A stretch of 64,000 nt of DNA from Phorcus lineatus (taxonomy: Eukaryota; Mollusca; Gastropoda; Trochida; Trochidae). Positions 21,745 to 32,757 of this stretch are shown here, one piece after another. How positions within the stretch are numbered: position 1 is the first letter of the stretch; every line of letters begins with the position of its first letter. A program made the translations under genes and the position numbers. The stretch is taken from the NCBI GenBank assembly GCA_921293015.1, contig OV121094.1:2036764-2100763 (forward strand), read 5' to 3'. Under the pieces are notes generated by a model. The model was not told the origin of the DNA. It ran no database searches and saw only the letters and a program-made list of their open reading frames with translations.

Positions 21745-22408
21745 GGGTGCGTTCGATTAGACAACACTGGACAACACGAGTGTAAATTTTGCGCGTGCGC
21801 TCTGGTACCGCTCGAGTCCAGTAAATAAAACGTCAAGTGTTGTTTACATAGTGACGCAAGATGGCGTTCCGGCGTTGCAATCAAATTAAAAGTAACTCAG
21901 TTGATCACTAATTCTATCATAAAACTGGGAAAAATAAAAAAATCAATTCCTTTGGTGCGCAGATATTCATTATTGATAATATTTTTTTAATTTTCAGTCC
22001 TTTAGCAAACAATTGACAACAAAATTTATAATGTTATGCTGCTCTTTTTAAAATGATGACAACTACACTTTGACAAATCTAACATGTGCTGTACATAAAC
22101 TTATAAATAAAACTGCACTAACTCGTGCAATGTAGCTGATGCAATGTGATATAACTAGATTTACCTTCATGTAATCAACAATGAACATTATTTGTTCCAA
22201 TGTAATTTAAAAAAGAGCAAAATATCACATTTCTACATTGTCAACTCACTTTTCCAAATGTTTGGACGCCATGTTTACACCCGCTCACTCCTCGTCTGAC
22301 TAAGAGTAAATTCGCGTCACCCGTGTTTGATACTAGTGTTCTGCACGAGACGTTTTTTTAATCAAGTGTGGAACACGAGTCACAGGTGTTGTCTAATCGA
22401 ACGCACCC
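21745..22408. mobile_element. MITE with ~23-bp TIRs and 3-bp target duplication
   Basis: The ends are GGGTGCGTTCGATTAGACAA and its inverted copy TTGTCTAATCGAACGCACCC. Flanking AAT triplets (21742-21744 and 22409-22411) are duplicated. Subterminal ACACGAGT/ACTCGTGT-like motifs repeat inside. The 3-bp duplication and GGGTGCG end resemble PIF/Harbinger elements. The paralogous flank of defensin D (about 51560-51600) lacks the insert. Confidence 0.85.
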
Positions 22409-22549
22409 AATGATTTTGAAGTGTCTTGCTTTGAAATACTGACCAAACGGTTACAAACTATTGAGAACACTAAGTCTTGTGCTATAAGAGTTTGACAGTG
22501 CAACACGTTGATAGAAATTAAAAGAAATAGAATTGAAAGAAAGGAAAAT

Positions 22550-22622
22550 GAAACGGCTTTGTTATGCTTTATTTATTAATACCCGGGTATTCAGCGTATT
22601 TCGGATGTCCGTATCTTGTCAT
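22550..22622 (-). terminator. Defensin A 3'UTR exon and polyadenylation signal
   Basis: Acceptor TATTTCAG precedes an exon starting ATGACAAGATACGG at 22622. It contains the palindrome ATACCCGGGTAT (22579-22590) and overlapping AATAAA signals (22568-22577). Equivalent exons occur at 39138, 51812 and 62060. Confidence 0.75.
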
Positions 22623-23444
22623 CTGAAATATACAAATGAAACAAATATTGAGATTGATTTAGTAGATTAACGAAAATAGAATCATTTTACACAGTATGTT
22701 GCCGTTCTGCTACATATTTTCATTCACTCCAAATGAATATACCTCCTGTTTGGATCTCAATCGAAATCATATTTATTTTACATGAAAGTTCGTTTGATAC
22801 ATCAACATCTCTGTTATCTATGTACAATGGACTGACGAGTTCTTTGAAACCCGGATTCAAGAGTGTTTATTTCCTTTCATGCAGAGTATAAATATCAAAC
22901 GTTTAAAATCATTCACTTCTTCGAAATAGTGTCAGTATAATTGTTATCTGTACATATCAACTTCTTGTCATTTGCGCACAACAAACATAATGTGCGTTTA
23001 TCAACCCATGCTCTACCTGTTTATTGATGATAACCTTACACGCTGATTTAATAAAACTGGCTATGTGTCTCATAAAAATCTGCTGTGTCCCGATTAATAC
23101 AACTTTTTGAAAATTAACTCTACTTGGATTCGAACTGGTTCTTTCAGGGTTTGTTTCTCCACTATGGTCTGAAAGCAGCCCCATTCGTTGCATGTTCTCA
23201 ACCATGTAAAACATTAACGATGGGGTTTTGATAGAAATAAAACGGTTATGGGATGTATTTCATTGATGAGAACAAGGGTGCTACAATTAATTTTACTAAT
23301 GTGAATGATAAGTGAATAACGCTTACACAGCAGAAACGTGTTAACGTTTTGGCCTGATGTATATCTGCGCCTTTTTGTAGGTCTCAGGGACACGTTGTAT
23401 GTTGGCTTGACATGCGATGTTAGTACATCTATACTGACCTTGTA

Positions 23445-25797
23445 CTAGCCATTGATGCACACGCAGATGCCTCGGCTGTTGCAGTAACCGCCGCCCCTCC
23501 TCAGTGCGTAGCAGTGAAGTGTACACGCCCGGGAACTGCCAAGGATGTCACAAGTGAATCTCTTGTCGAGTTTCACGTCTAAAACTGAAAAAAAAATGCA
23601 AACTGTATCAACTCGTTTACCAATCAAGTCAAAGATAAAGGGTCCGGGACTGAAAATCACTGTTCAAGTGATGAAATAATGTTCCAATATTAAATACATG
23701 CAGTTTAATTAGAAAAATGAAAATTATATTTTAATACAATCATAAGCAATATGTTAAAATACAAATCACAAACATCATGTAATGTGTCGGTAACGACTAC
23801 CTGGCATCGATGACAAAGGAAAGTCTACAGAATAAAGAATATGTATCTCATTATGCAATAGTATGAATAGTCTTTTTTGTAGCATCTGAAATTCTTATAA
23901 GCCACTCATTGTATATCGATGCGGGTTTTTTAAAGTTAAGGGACAATATACCTGAAAGAGACAATAATAGTCTCTATTCAAAGTTATTTTTGAAAATGGA
24001 GATGTCGAGATTGAAATAAATCTTGTAAAAGGACCACATGTATTTGTATAGTTGCTAAGTTTTCAGATACCTTGTCATATTTGATTTCAACATTGATTCA
24101 GAAGAGGGTAAGAATACAAGTTGTCCAGCTTCTCTCTCCTATTCATAGGACGGACATATGTCGAAATGTATTATATGTACATGAATATATAGAGAATACT
24201 AAACGACGTCCCGTTTAATAACCTATTTATTTTATTTTATTTTTTTTTAATTTCCATATTTGTGTTACAGGAAAAAATAAGTAATATGTTTAATCAAACA
24301 ATCGTCACATAAATAAAGATACAAGAAATCCACAGTTGGCTATTACATTTTTAAAAAAAGAAATCTAAATAACATTATTTTCCAAGTAATAAGTGTAAAC
24401 TTGACCAATATTGAAAAAACTTTGTTTCAGTTTCGGTTGATAGAAAAATATGTCATAATAACGTACAATTTCATCTTGAAGATGTTCTAACTTTGGTTTG
24501 TAACCATTAATGCTACATCTATGAATATACTTTTTGACTAGTAAAATGATTGCATTTACAGGATTATTGTTCTTTCCGTTTATTCCCAGTATAACAATTC
24601 TATTAGTAAATTCTAATTCATAACCTATTTATGGTGTGTGGTTTGGTATTTAACGAGTGAAAGCGAGCAAGATACCGATACCATTCATGCGTTTCATAAA
24701 AATGTAATTACAAGTATACGGGACTGAGTTTACTATTGTATTTATTACTCGCTGAATTATATCAAAGAAAAATCATGAAAATCCCCGGGATAACCATTGT
24801 CGCTGCTCCGCTAATATTGTGACGTCATGCTTAATGATTGTGACGTCAGGTGACGTCAATCAACACGCGATGTTATTACACAATGTGTAGACTTATTAAA
24901 CGGCGGTATCTTCAATGGGAGAGTAATTAATACAAATATAAACACAGAGATGAAGTGTGTATAGACACAGATGAACAGATAAAGGAAAGTAAAGAAGAGG
25001 CAAATAACGATGACATTACAAGTGTACTGTAGGTTGAATACCAATGGTTCTAATTTTATTTTCCAATCTTTCAGAAAAAGATATGTATTTGTGGAGACCT
25101 TTAAAAATGAGGAAGCTCTTCATTGCCATCTAACAATACATCTAGATTTATCAATGTTCTTTGCTGCAGATTGTTCTAATATTACAAAACATTTGTTATC
25201 CAATAGAAGAATAAAATACTACCTTCCATGAAATATTGATATAAAAAAATTCACAAACCGATTTGACATTACATCAAGGATAGTCTGCTAGACAAACACC
25301 TTTCTCAGGCTATTGCTATCATATGTCTTTGGTAATTTGAATTTGCCTTTTTCTTTAGGTTTATCATTGACAATGTGTTTAATTCAGATATTATAACTGT
25401 GCCTTGTAAAGAGTCAAACATTGAATGAGCTCGCCCTGCACTACAGTGCTACCCGGAAAACTTGGCCAATACAGGAAACCAGGACCGATACGAGAAAAGT
25501 GCGTCAATACGATTCTAAGCAGGCACAGATGTAGCAACACTATCGCTTAAATCATTACATTATCGGAACAATTACTGGGAATTCATTTTGTATATACCTC
25601 ACTTGAGTTCAAAGACGTGGTACACTTAAATTTCGTGTCAATAGGGTTAAATTCAAATCTTGCACGCTATGCAATAATGTGTCTATGCAATAGATGATAG
25701 GTGCTAGATAACAAAAACAGTTCACATTACCTGAACGGCGAGCGTCTATCACGCTGGCTCCGACGATAAGCAGACAAGCAATCACTAGCAGTTTCAT
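23445..25797 (-). CDS. Defensin A: secreted six-cysteine antimicrobial peptide precursor, intact
   Basis: The precursor is predicted to be a 66-residue secreted defensin that disrupts microbes. Exon 2 (25731-25797) encodes a signal peptide, MKLLVIACLLIVGASVIDA then RRS. Exon 3 (23445-23578) supplies VKLDKR and the mature chain. The intron is phase 1 with GTAATG donor and TTTTAG acceptor. KR is a dibasic processing site. The mature part begins FTCDILGSSRACTLHC, continues RRGGGYCNSRGICVC and ends ING (37 residues). The cysteine spacing C-x8-C-x3-C-x9-C-x5-C-x1-C and GGGYC gamma-core fit CS-alpha-beta arthropod/mollusc-type defensins. The ATG follows directly after a TTTTTCAG acceptor, and 5'UTR exon 1 ends at 26323. 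An L1-like insertion lies in the 2.15-kb intron. Copy A is the most divergent of the five at the helix (YALRR) and loop (SRGI). Confidence 0.9.
24231..24619 (-). mobile_element. 5'-truncated L1/Tx1-like LINE end, in defensin A intron 2
   Basis: The minus strand encodes the C-terminal tail of an L1/Tx1-type ORF2 (NAIILLVKKYIHRCSINGY, KPKLEHLQDEIVRYYDIFF) and then a T-rich stretch on the plus strand that is the poly(A) tail. Perfect 13-bp target duplications ATAACCTATTTAT flank it (24218-24230 and 24620-24632). Confidence 0.85.
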
Positions 25798-26322
25798 CTG
25801 AAAAATATTTTCAATGATATTATTTACATTAACGCCAAATCTTAAGAAAATATCGTTTCGATTATAGCACACCCAACATGTCCTCATTGCAACTACACAT
25901 TTTTCAGGAAGTGATAATTGTTAAATCTTTACCATCTTTGCAAGTTGTAAGGATTGAATCATCAGATAAATATAACAAATTACAGTTATGAGATTTTTTT
26001 GACAGTAATTATTGCAATAAGAACAGGAGCCTGACAAGAGCAATGTTGTTATTATTTACATTTATTGAAAGCTTTAAGCCAAACGTTTAGAGAAGAAACA
26101 CATATAGCTCCGATCATTGCACACCTAGCATGTTCTAATTGGAAGTAACTGCTAATTGTTAGATCTTTATCATAAGCATCTATAATGATGATGTATCTGA
26201 GTTTTGTAAGAACTAAATCATCATATTGATATAAGAAATTACAATTATAAGATCTCAAATAACATTGACAGAAATTATTGCAATAAGAACAGGAATTGAC
26301 AAGAGCAATGTTGTCAACTTAC

Positions 26323-26362
26323 CTTGAAGGTTGGAGGCCTGTACCACTTGATATTTCCACCA
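26323..26362 (-). other. Defensin A 5'UTR exon 1
   Basis: The exon ends ACCTTCAAG at donor GTAAGT (26322 downward). Its start is set about 27 bp after the TATA box. Copies C (46069) and D (55387) have the same exon in the same place. Confidence 0.7.
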
Positions 26363-26388
26363 CTGCAGATATAGTTTCTTAACCTGAC

Positions 26389-26491
26389 TTTTATATGTTT
26401 TTACGTGTAAAGCCAATCAACTCACCATCTGCTCTAAAAGCGTTGTTGTGGTGTTTACGAGCGATTCATCATAAGTCACAGACCAGGATGT
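26389..26491 (-). promoter_or_regulatory. Defensin A promoter
   Basis: TATAAAA (26389-26395) is preceded by an inverted CCAAT box (26413-26417), an E-box-like CAGATG and, about 83 bp upstream, ACATCCTGGTCTGT (26478-26491). The same order occurs upstream of copies B, C, D and E. Confidence 0.75.
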
Positions 26492-26893
26492 CTGTTGCGT
26501 TTATCACCGATTAGGATTTTGAAGAATTGCTAATCACACTTAGTTAATGCAACGTTGCATTTTTTCGTTTTACAATTTAGAAAGCTGAAATGTTAAAGGT
26601 TTAGTTAACTAGAAATTTGCTTGTTGGTGCAGTCACAGGTCCAGGACGTTATCAATGATTTTATTTTATCAAAACTTGCTGACTGTTGCTGAAAATATTA
26701 TTACAGTGTCTTTCAATTGACTCTAGTAAAAAGATAAAGGTCGTCTTATTAGTAAAACGGAACATGTAACATTCTGAGAGCGTCATATTATAAAACAGAA
26801 AACAAAAAGAAGACAGATTCGGTTGGTAGTATAGATTGATTCATGCATTTAGACTGTATTTATTCATGTATAATTTATTCCCCATCAAGGTTG

Positions 26894-26951
26894 GTAGAGT
26901 AAAAATATGTTGTGATGTGTAAGCAACATAGTTGAGACATTTTTACTCTAC
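26894..26951. other. 58-nt perfect-stem hairpin
   Basis: Arms GTAGAGTAAAAAT and ATTTTTACTCTAC pair perfectly over 13 bp, and an inner TATGTTG/CAACATA stem adds 7 bp. One side has an unpaired GTTGAGAC. Size and shape are compatible with a small-RNA precursor or a tiny foldback element. Confidence 0.5.
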
Positions 26952-27206
26952 TTTGAAAAACATCATTAAAAAAACCTTTATTCACTGTTAGGTGTCTTGT
27001 GACATCTCTACACGACAGGTGAATATATATTTCACAGGGATTGTCCTTTGTTTATTAGTTCAGAGATTGAATTGAGGCCCACATGACAGAAGACACAATC
27101 TTGATATCTTACAAGTTATAGAACCATAGCCAATAATGATCAGATCACATGCACCATAACTGGTCTCTGAGAGTTGACTAGTAATCACGCTGTACCACGG
27201 CATCTA

Positions 27207-28690
27207 CAATCAATCAATCAATCAATCAATTTATTCCCGAAAAACCACCATCGGTGGTACATGAGAAAATAACATAGAACATACATGGTAAATATATATA
27301 GGTAGTCAAGATGGACAGTAGCAAGGATTAACATTTTTTCGTTACCTGAAGTATAACATTGATATATTTAGCCAAATTTTTTATGTCACTGGTTTGAGAT
27401 GAAGTGAATAGTCTTTTTATTTTGAAAGAGTTGATGTGCTGTATGTAAGCAGGTAGATATAGTTTTCTGTATGATGTTAGCATTTCACATACAAACAGGT
27501 AGTGGAGTTCGTCTCCGACAACATATGAATTACATATATTACACATACGGTTTTCTCTTGGAACATTTGCCCAACGACCAACTTCCACAGGCAGGTAATG
27601 ATTACTTGTTCTAAATTTTAAAACGGGGATGTACATATTTTTTGGTAAGAGAAGGTATCTTTCAAAGTCAAGATTGTTTTTCACAATACGATAGAACAGA
27701 GATTTAGGACTTTGTAAAACTGTTGTATTCCATTTTTGTAGAAATTGGTCTTTGAGGTTTTGTTCGATCTTAAACGAGAGGTTGGTCGTTGTACATAGGA
27801 ACGGGTTGAGGAAAATCTCAGATAATCCACAGCCGTTTAGAGTTGATTTAACAAATTCAATCCAAGGACATGAGTAATGTTTTTCATTCCGTTCCAATAA
27901 TATAGAATACATACTTAATGACAGTTTGCTCTGATTAGTATTTGTTACCATATTATGCCAAAAGCTGATGAGGCGTTTACGTAATCTGATATTTATGGGG
28001 TATCGTCCAAATTCTCCATATAACATATAATCGGGGGTTGAGTTTCGCAGGCCTGCTGCGAGTTTCAGAAATTTTATATGTAGTCTTTCAATTGAGGTTG
28101 TATTTTCAAAACCCCAAATTTCACAACCATATAACAAGATTGGTTCTATCATTGCATCAAAAGCAGAAAAAACACAATCAATTGGTAAATCTACATTACG
28201 TGCTTTTTTCAAAAGAGAAAACATTGCCTTTGTAGCTGAATTTACAAGTTCTTTGATTGCATAGTTAAATCGTCTGTTACGGTGAAGATGAATACCAAGG
28301 TAGCAATAGGAATCTAATATGTCAAGCAGCTTTTCGCCGTAGTATAGTTTCACTTTAGATGACTTCGCAGGGCCGCTTCCAAAAATCACAACTTTTGTTT
28401 TTGCTAAATTAACAGTTAGGTTCCATTCTGTACAGTAATGATGAAATGCATCAAGGGATTTTTGAAGATCATGTAAATCGTCACTAAACAGAGCTGTATC
28501 ATCAGCATACAGTAATATTATAAGTTGAAGCCAAAGAGTTACATAGCAGTCTGTAAAATAATGTAGTTTTAAACCCTGGCAATCACTGTTTATCAAAAAA
28601 GCTTCCAAGTCATTGATAAAAAAAGAGAACAGTAGAGGAGAAAGGTTCTCTCCTTGCCTTACACCAGAGTTACATTGGTCACACAAAGGT
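27207..28690 (-). mobile_element. 5'-truncated non-LTR retrotransposon with (ATTG)n tail
   Basis: The insertion holds the C-terminal half of a reverse transcriptase, a short 3'UTR with a CCACCGATGGTGG hairpin, and a (CAAT)n stretch on the plus strand (27207-27231) that is the element's (ATTG)n tail. Confidence 0.85.
27328..28686 (-). pseudogene. Non-LTR reverse transcriptase C-terminal half
   Basis: The 452-residue frame starts in the RT palm with GVRQGENLSPLLFSFFINDL, continues to the catalytic LLYADDTALFSDD and thumb (LNLAKTKVVIFGSG-type segment reading NLTVNLAKTKVVIFG), then YLGIHLHRNRRF, MIEPILLYGCEIWGFE and a C-terminal CNICNSYVVGDELHYLFVC zinc-finger-like motif. It is open to the natural end, so the copy is young apart from 5' truncation. 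A short extra segment (LHYFTDCYVTLWLQL) lies just ahead of the YADD box. The clade is not certain; it is clearly different from the CR1-like PQGSVLGP elements in this window. Confidence 0.88.
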
Positions 28691-29625
28691 ATAAATTATC
28701 ATTGATACCTTCATTCTTCATGTAAAAATAAGGTATTATCTGGGGTAACTATGTCACACTGCAATGAAAATGATAACATGACGTTTATGTTATAAACATA
28801 GAGGTAATGTTTTCTATAATGGTTTGATGTGATGACATTCATTTTTTCTATTTAACTCTATATATTTCATGTTGTTCAACTGTATCACTGTTTTCATGAA
28901 ATATTTTAAAAGTTCATGACTATTTAATTGTTTCATGAAGATCAAAAAGGAACTAAGGTGCTGCATATGAATAATTTACAGAAGCAATACATGTGATATT
29001 TCTTCATTGATTTTTATTTATTCTGTCAGATAGATTGTTCGCCTTTATTTATAAACAGATGTTTATATGCAGATGCCCATAACTAACATATTCTAACTGA
29101 CAAACCTGTGTTAGTCTTCATATTGGAAAATGTCATTTTCAATTTAGTTGCTTTCAATCATATCATATATTCCTTTTCAAGGACTTACACATACAAACGC
29201 TTAACGCATATTTGTTCATTTTGATTTGGCAAACCTTTTCATTAAAATATACTTCATGACTACATATCTTGTTTGGTAAATACAACGTTTAGAAGTTTGA
29301 TTATATTGTATTTGACTGTATTTTAACATGGTTTCAGATATTGAATGCAAAGAAAATAACAAATCTAAATATAGTCGAAACATTGAATGAAATACATGTC
29401 ACGTGAGGAGATGGGCATGGCCTAAATACTTTATTGGGGTGGTATCAACTCATGACTTCATTATGACCTTATTTGCATTGTAAATGTACAGCAAGCCTTT
29501 GCAAACGAATAAAAATAGAAATACATCGTCATGTTGGCAAACTTATGAGTTTTCATATAGAAGATGTTTTCAATAACTATTGCATTCAAGGGAAATGGAT
29601 TTCAAATGAGTAATATGCATACGAT
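28691..29625. other. AT-rich intergenic DNA
   Basis: I see no supported gene or element. Confidence 0.5.
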
Positions 29626-29629
29626 TAGA

Positions 29630-30075
29630 ACGTTCGGCGAGGCTATATGAAGCATATTGTCCAATGATATAACATGCACATATATTCGAGATGTGTAACA
29701 TGACAAAGAGCATGCTTGCCCTTTCCAGGAGTGTTAATTCATGATCAAAGTCGCTCAAATTTCTCGTTACTGTACATATGAAATGATTTGATAATTGTCA
29801 GAAGGAAAATTAATACCATAGCCATCACATGATTCTTCTTTAGATTTGTGAACAGTGATTGTTTTCAATGCATCGAATAAACAGGATATAGCAGTTAAGT
29901 GACTTGAATAACGTAGTGCTAGGATCCATAATGACTGCAAGCGAGGTGCATGATTTACCGATGTTTATGTATCCATTTGATAATAGACAGGGGCGTGGCT
30001 CAATAAAACATATTGTCCAATGAAAATGATACACATGCACAGGTAAGGGAACAGGTGATCAACACTGTGACTCGC
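29630..30075. repeat. Dispersed repeat, copies 2 and 3 (CATATTGTCCAATG)
   Basis: Copy 2 (29640-29710) has GGCTATATGAAGCATATTGT then CCAATGATATAACATGC. Copy 3 (29985-30075) has GGCGTGGCTCAATAAAACAT, ATTGTCCAATG, then CATGCACAGGTAAGGGAACA and GGTGATCAAC. Both resemble 18955-19085. Confidence 0.6.
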
Positions 30076-30433
30076 GATATTTGCTTTGTATTCTTTTCTT
30101 GGAGAAAGATCATTTATCAAAACAATAAGGGAGGATAAACATTGGTTTGGTAAAGAATGAAGAAAAAGTAAAGAAAAATCTTTCGCCAATCTTAAATTTT
30201 TTAAAAAATTGTTCAGATAAAAACATACGAAACTAGATATCAAATTAAAATATAATTTAGCAAAAGTACAGGATTCACACAAATTCGTTAACACCCCTGA
30301 TATGAACACTTTTTCTTATTTCTTTAAAATGTGTGAAGAATTTTACAAAATCGAAGCGATCATACAAGTACGCTTGAACGGTTTATCTTAGTAGACACAT
30401 AACACGTGAAGAAATAGAAATTGGATTAATAGA

Positions 30434-30709
30434 ATGAGCAGGATGAAGCCAGATGAAACCCTGGTGGAAGTCCGTAGCAATTCTGACGTGCAAATAGCTA
30501 ACGCTCGTGAGCCAGGACTACTGTTCAAAGTACAGGATCTGCCGGGACTGCACGTAAATACGGATTTTGCCTGTTTTCAACAGGTAACATTTAACTCGAA
30601 TTTAAGCCCAGGGCTATACAACGAAAATACTCAAAACAGTCAAAAGTGTTACATATTCACTGTTTTATTTAGAAATATAAATACGATTAGAAAAATAGGG
30701 TTAGGTTAA
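30434..30709 (+). CDS. Unrecognised small ORF, possible exon
   Basis: The frame starts MSRMKPDETLVEVRSNSDVQ and continues ANAREPGLLFKVQDLPGLHV up to CFQQ, where CAACAG/GTAACA could be a splice donor. The first ~50 residues look like ordinary protein; the part after the possible donor looks like intron. No family is recognised and no neighbouring exon is evident. Confidence 0.25.
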   Translation: MSRMKPDETLVEVRSNSDVQIANAREPGLLFKVQDLPGLHVNTDFACFQQVTFNSNLSPGLYNENTQNSQKCYIFTVLFRNINTIRKIGLG

Positions 30710-31143
30710 TTGCTTACATCTCCTACCCTCGTTATTTGCCATCATCTGTTCAGACATCTTCTGAGGGTCGTTCGATCAATGCCTAATTCTTTAGGAGCTT
30801 TGCTCAAATTCCCTTCATACTCACTTTTTAACTTCCGAATAGAGACTAACTTCTGATTTATTGTAAATGATTTTCTTGTAGACATTTCTAAAAGTCTACA
30901 TGTATTTCTTGCAAAAGCTGTGGATATTTATTAATGTCTTTTTTACTTCCGATAAATATAAAAAGAGCAGGAATTTGTAGTCTACCTTGTGAAAGATACG
31001 AATGAGTTGAGTGATTGGACATAATTTCCACTTCAATTGTACCTCCACGTTGGATAAACAACTTATTACTTTGCTGCACAGGAACGTGACGTTATTGTCT
31101 AAAACAGACACTGAAATGACTCTAATTGCATTAACTAATTTAC

Positions 31144-31215
31144 GCCCATGGGCTTAAAAACATTTTTGTTTTCAATTATTAAGCCCATGGGCTTAATAAC
31201 GGGTGGGCTTAAATA
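31144..31215. repeat. Palindromic GCCCATGGGC repeats
   Basis: CGCCCATGGGCTTAA, then the perfect palindrome TTAAGCCCATGGGCTTAA (31179-31196), then GGTGGGCTTAAA. The two palindromes can also pair with each other. Confidence 0.7.
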
Positions 31216-32700
31216 CGTGCAGTCCCGGTGAGTGTTCTGCAACAAATTAATTAATGAATTAATTAATAGAAACAATGAGGTAATCATATTCTATAAAATC
31301 CACTACAGAGTTTTAATTTTTTTACTTGTTTTACCTCAAATAGACTCTCAACCTCGTATCTTCTGATATCAGTTATATCAACACTCGTTGATAAAAGTTA
31401 GAATATCCTCGGTGAGCCTGAGTGAGATTTTGTATTTCACTGATTTGCCAATAAGAGACATTATATTTTTACGTCACAATCAGAGTGTGAGGAGGAGCCG
31501 CTGTTTAAACTAAAAGATTGATGTAAAAATGACTTGACAAAGCAACTAAGCAAATGAAATAAATTGCCATGAATTACCTTTCAAATGCTTTGTCCATGCT
31601 CTACATCACAAAGGGTAAAACTCATAGAAAACCAAGACATCAACAAACATTTTAATATAGAGTCTGAATGAACTATTCCAAAGACATACTAAAATGCACT
31701 TCTTATGCTGTAAACAAATTAATTCGATTAAAAAACGACATTCACCCAATATTGTACCCTTTTTTACATACCACAATATAAATGAAATATGTAAAAGAAA
31801 CATCATTTCAATTCAATAATATGCAACTGTTCATAACATATTATGGATATTATTTACAGTAATATTATGCTTTGTAAATATCCATGTTCGATATATATAA
31901 TAAATATATAAATATGTTTGGTTTGAACAAAGGTAACATACCATATTTCTAAGGGGCAGTGTTCTGTAAAGTAATTTACAAAATAGTACATTTTATAACT
32001 ACTAAACATGATGTGCATTGCTAAGATTGTCATCGATATGCAATGTCTTATTCGTAAGCAGCACTGACATTTTCTCGGAAGAGAACCAATGTATCAAAAA
32101 GGATTAAGTTTCGACAGAGTTGGGTTATTTTTTCGACACAGTTTGGTGATGCACCTAACAAACCATAATGAAGGGTAATTGATCCTCTTTCCTTCAACAA
32201 CGATACTTTAAAGCCAATTTCTCAACACCCAATGAAGAAAACACTCAGTGTCAATGGCTCAACACCCAATTACAACGTTTTTGCCTTTTCAGATTCTCCT
32301 CAGAGGATGCCCAGTTGCAGCTTCTGCCTTACGAAAACTCGGAGGAATTCGTATAATTGAAATAGTCATATTGAAGGAACAAGTTTCTTCTAATTGTCAC
32401 TGCAGGATATGATTAGTTCCGTACGATTGGCAAGGGGTTCTGAAGGCTAAGAGCATATTCATAAACGAAATGGATAACCTCATTCTGATAAACGGTTTGC
32501 CACATATAAAACAATGAAACATATAATTCCACCAAGAGCAAGTACCTTTTAACAAATGATACTTCTGAAAACGTTTGGCATTTGTAACAAGAAACAACAC
32601 CCTGGAAATAATTGCTAACTATGCAGTTTATGCTTAGCCAGTTTATGTAACATATGTCTTCAAAACATTTTGACTTTATCTTCATCAACACAATTACTTG
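31216..32700. other. Intergenic DNA
   Basis: No gene is supported. From about 32630 the sequence begins to resemble the upstream region of defensin E (58880-59000). Confidence 0.5.
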
Positions 32701-32757
32701 ATTAATAACGCGGGATGAGCAAGTTTCGACACCTCCATCAAGGACACATGCAACAAA

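Noticed and set aside
23341-23526. Minus-strand ORF of 61 codons overlapping defensin A exon 3
   Set aside because: It is the wrong frame of the defensin exon; the cysteine-rich frame is the real one.
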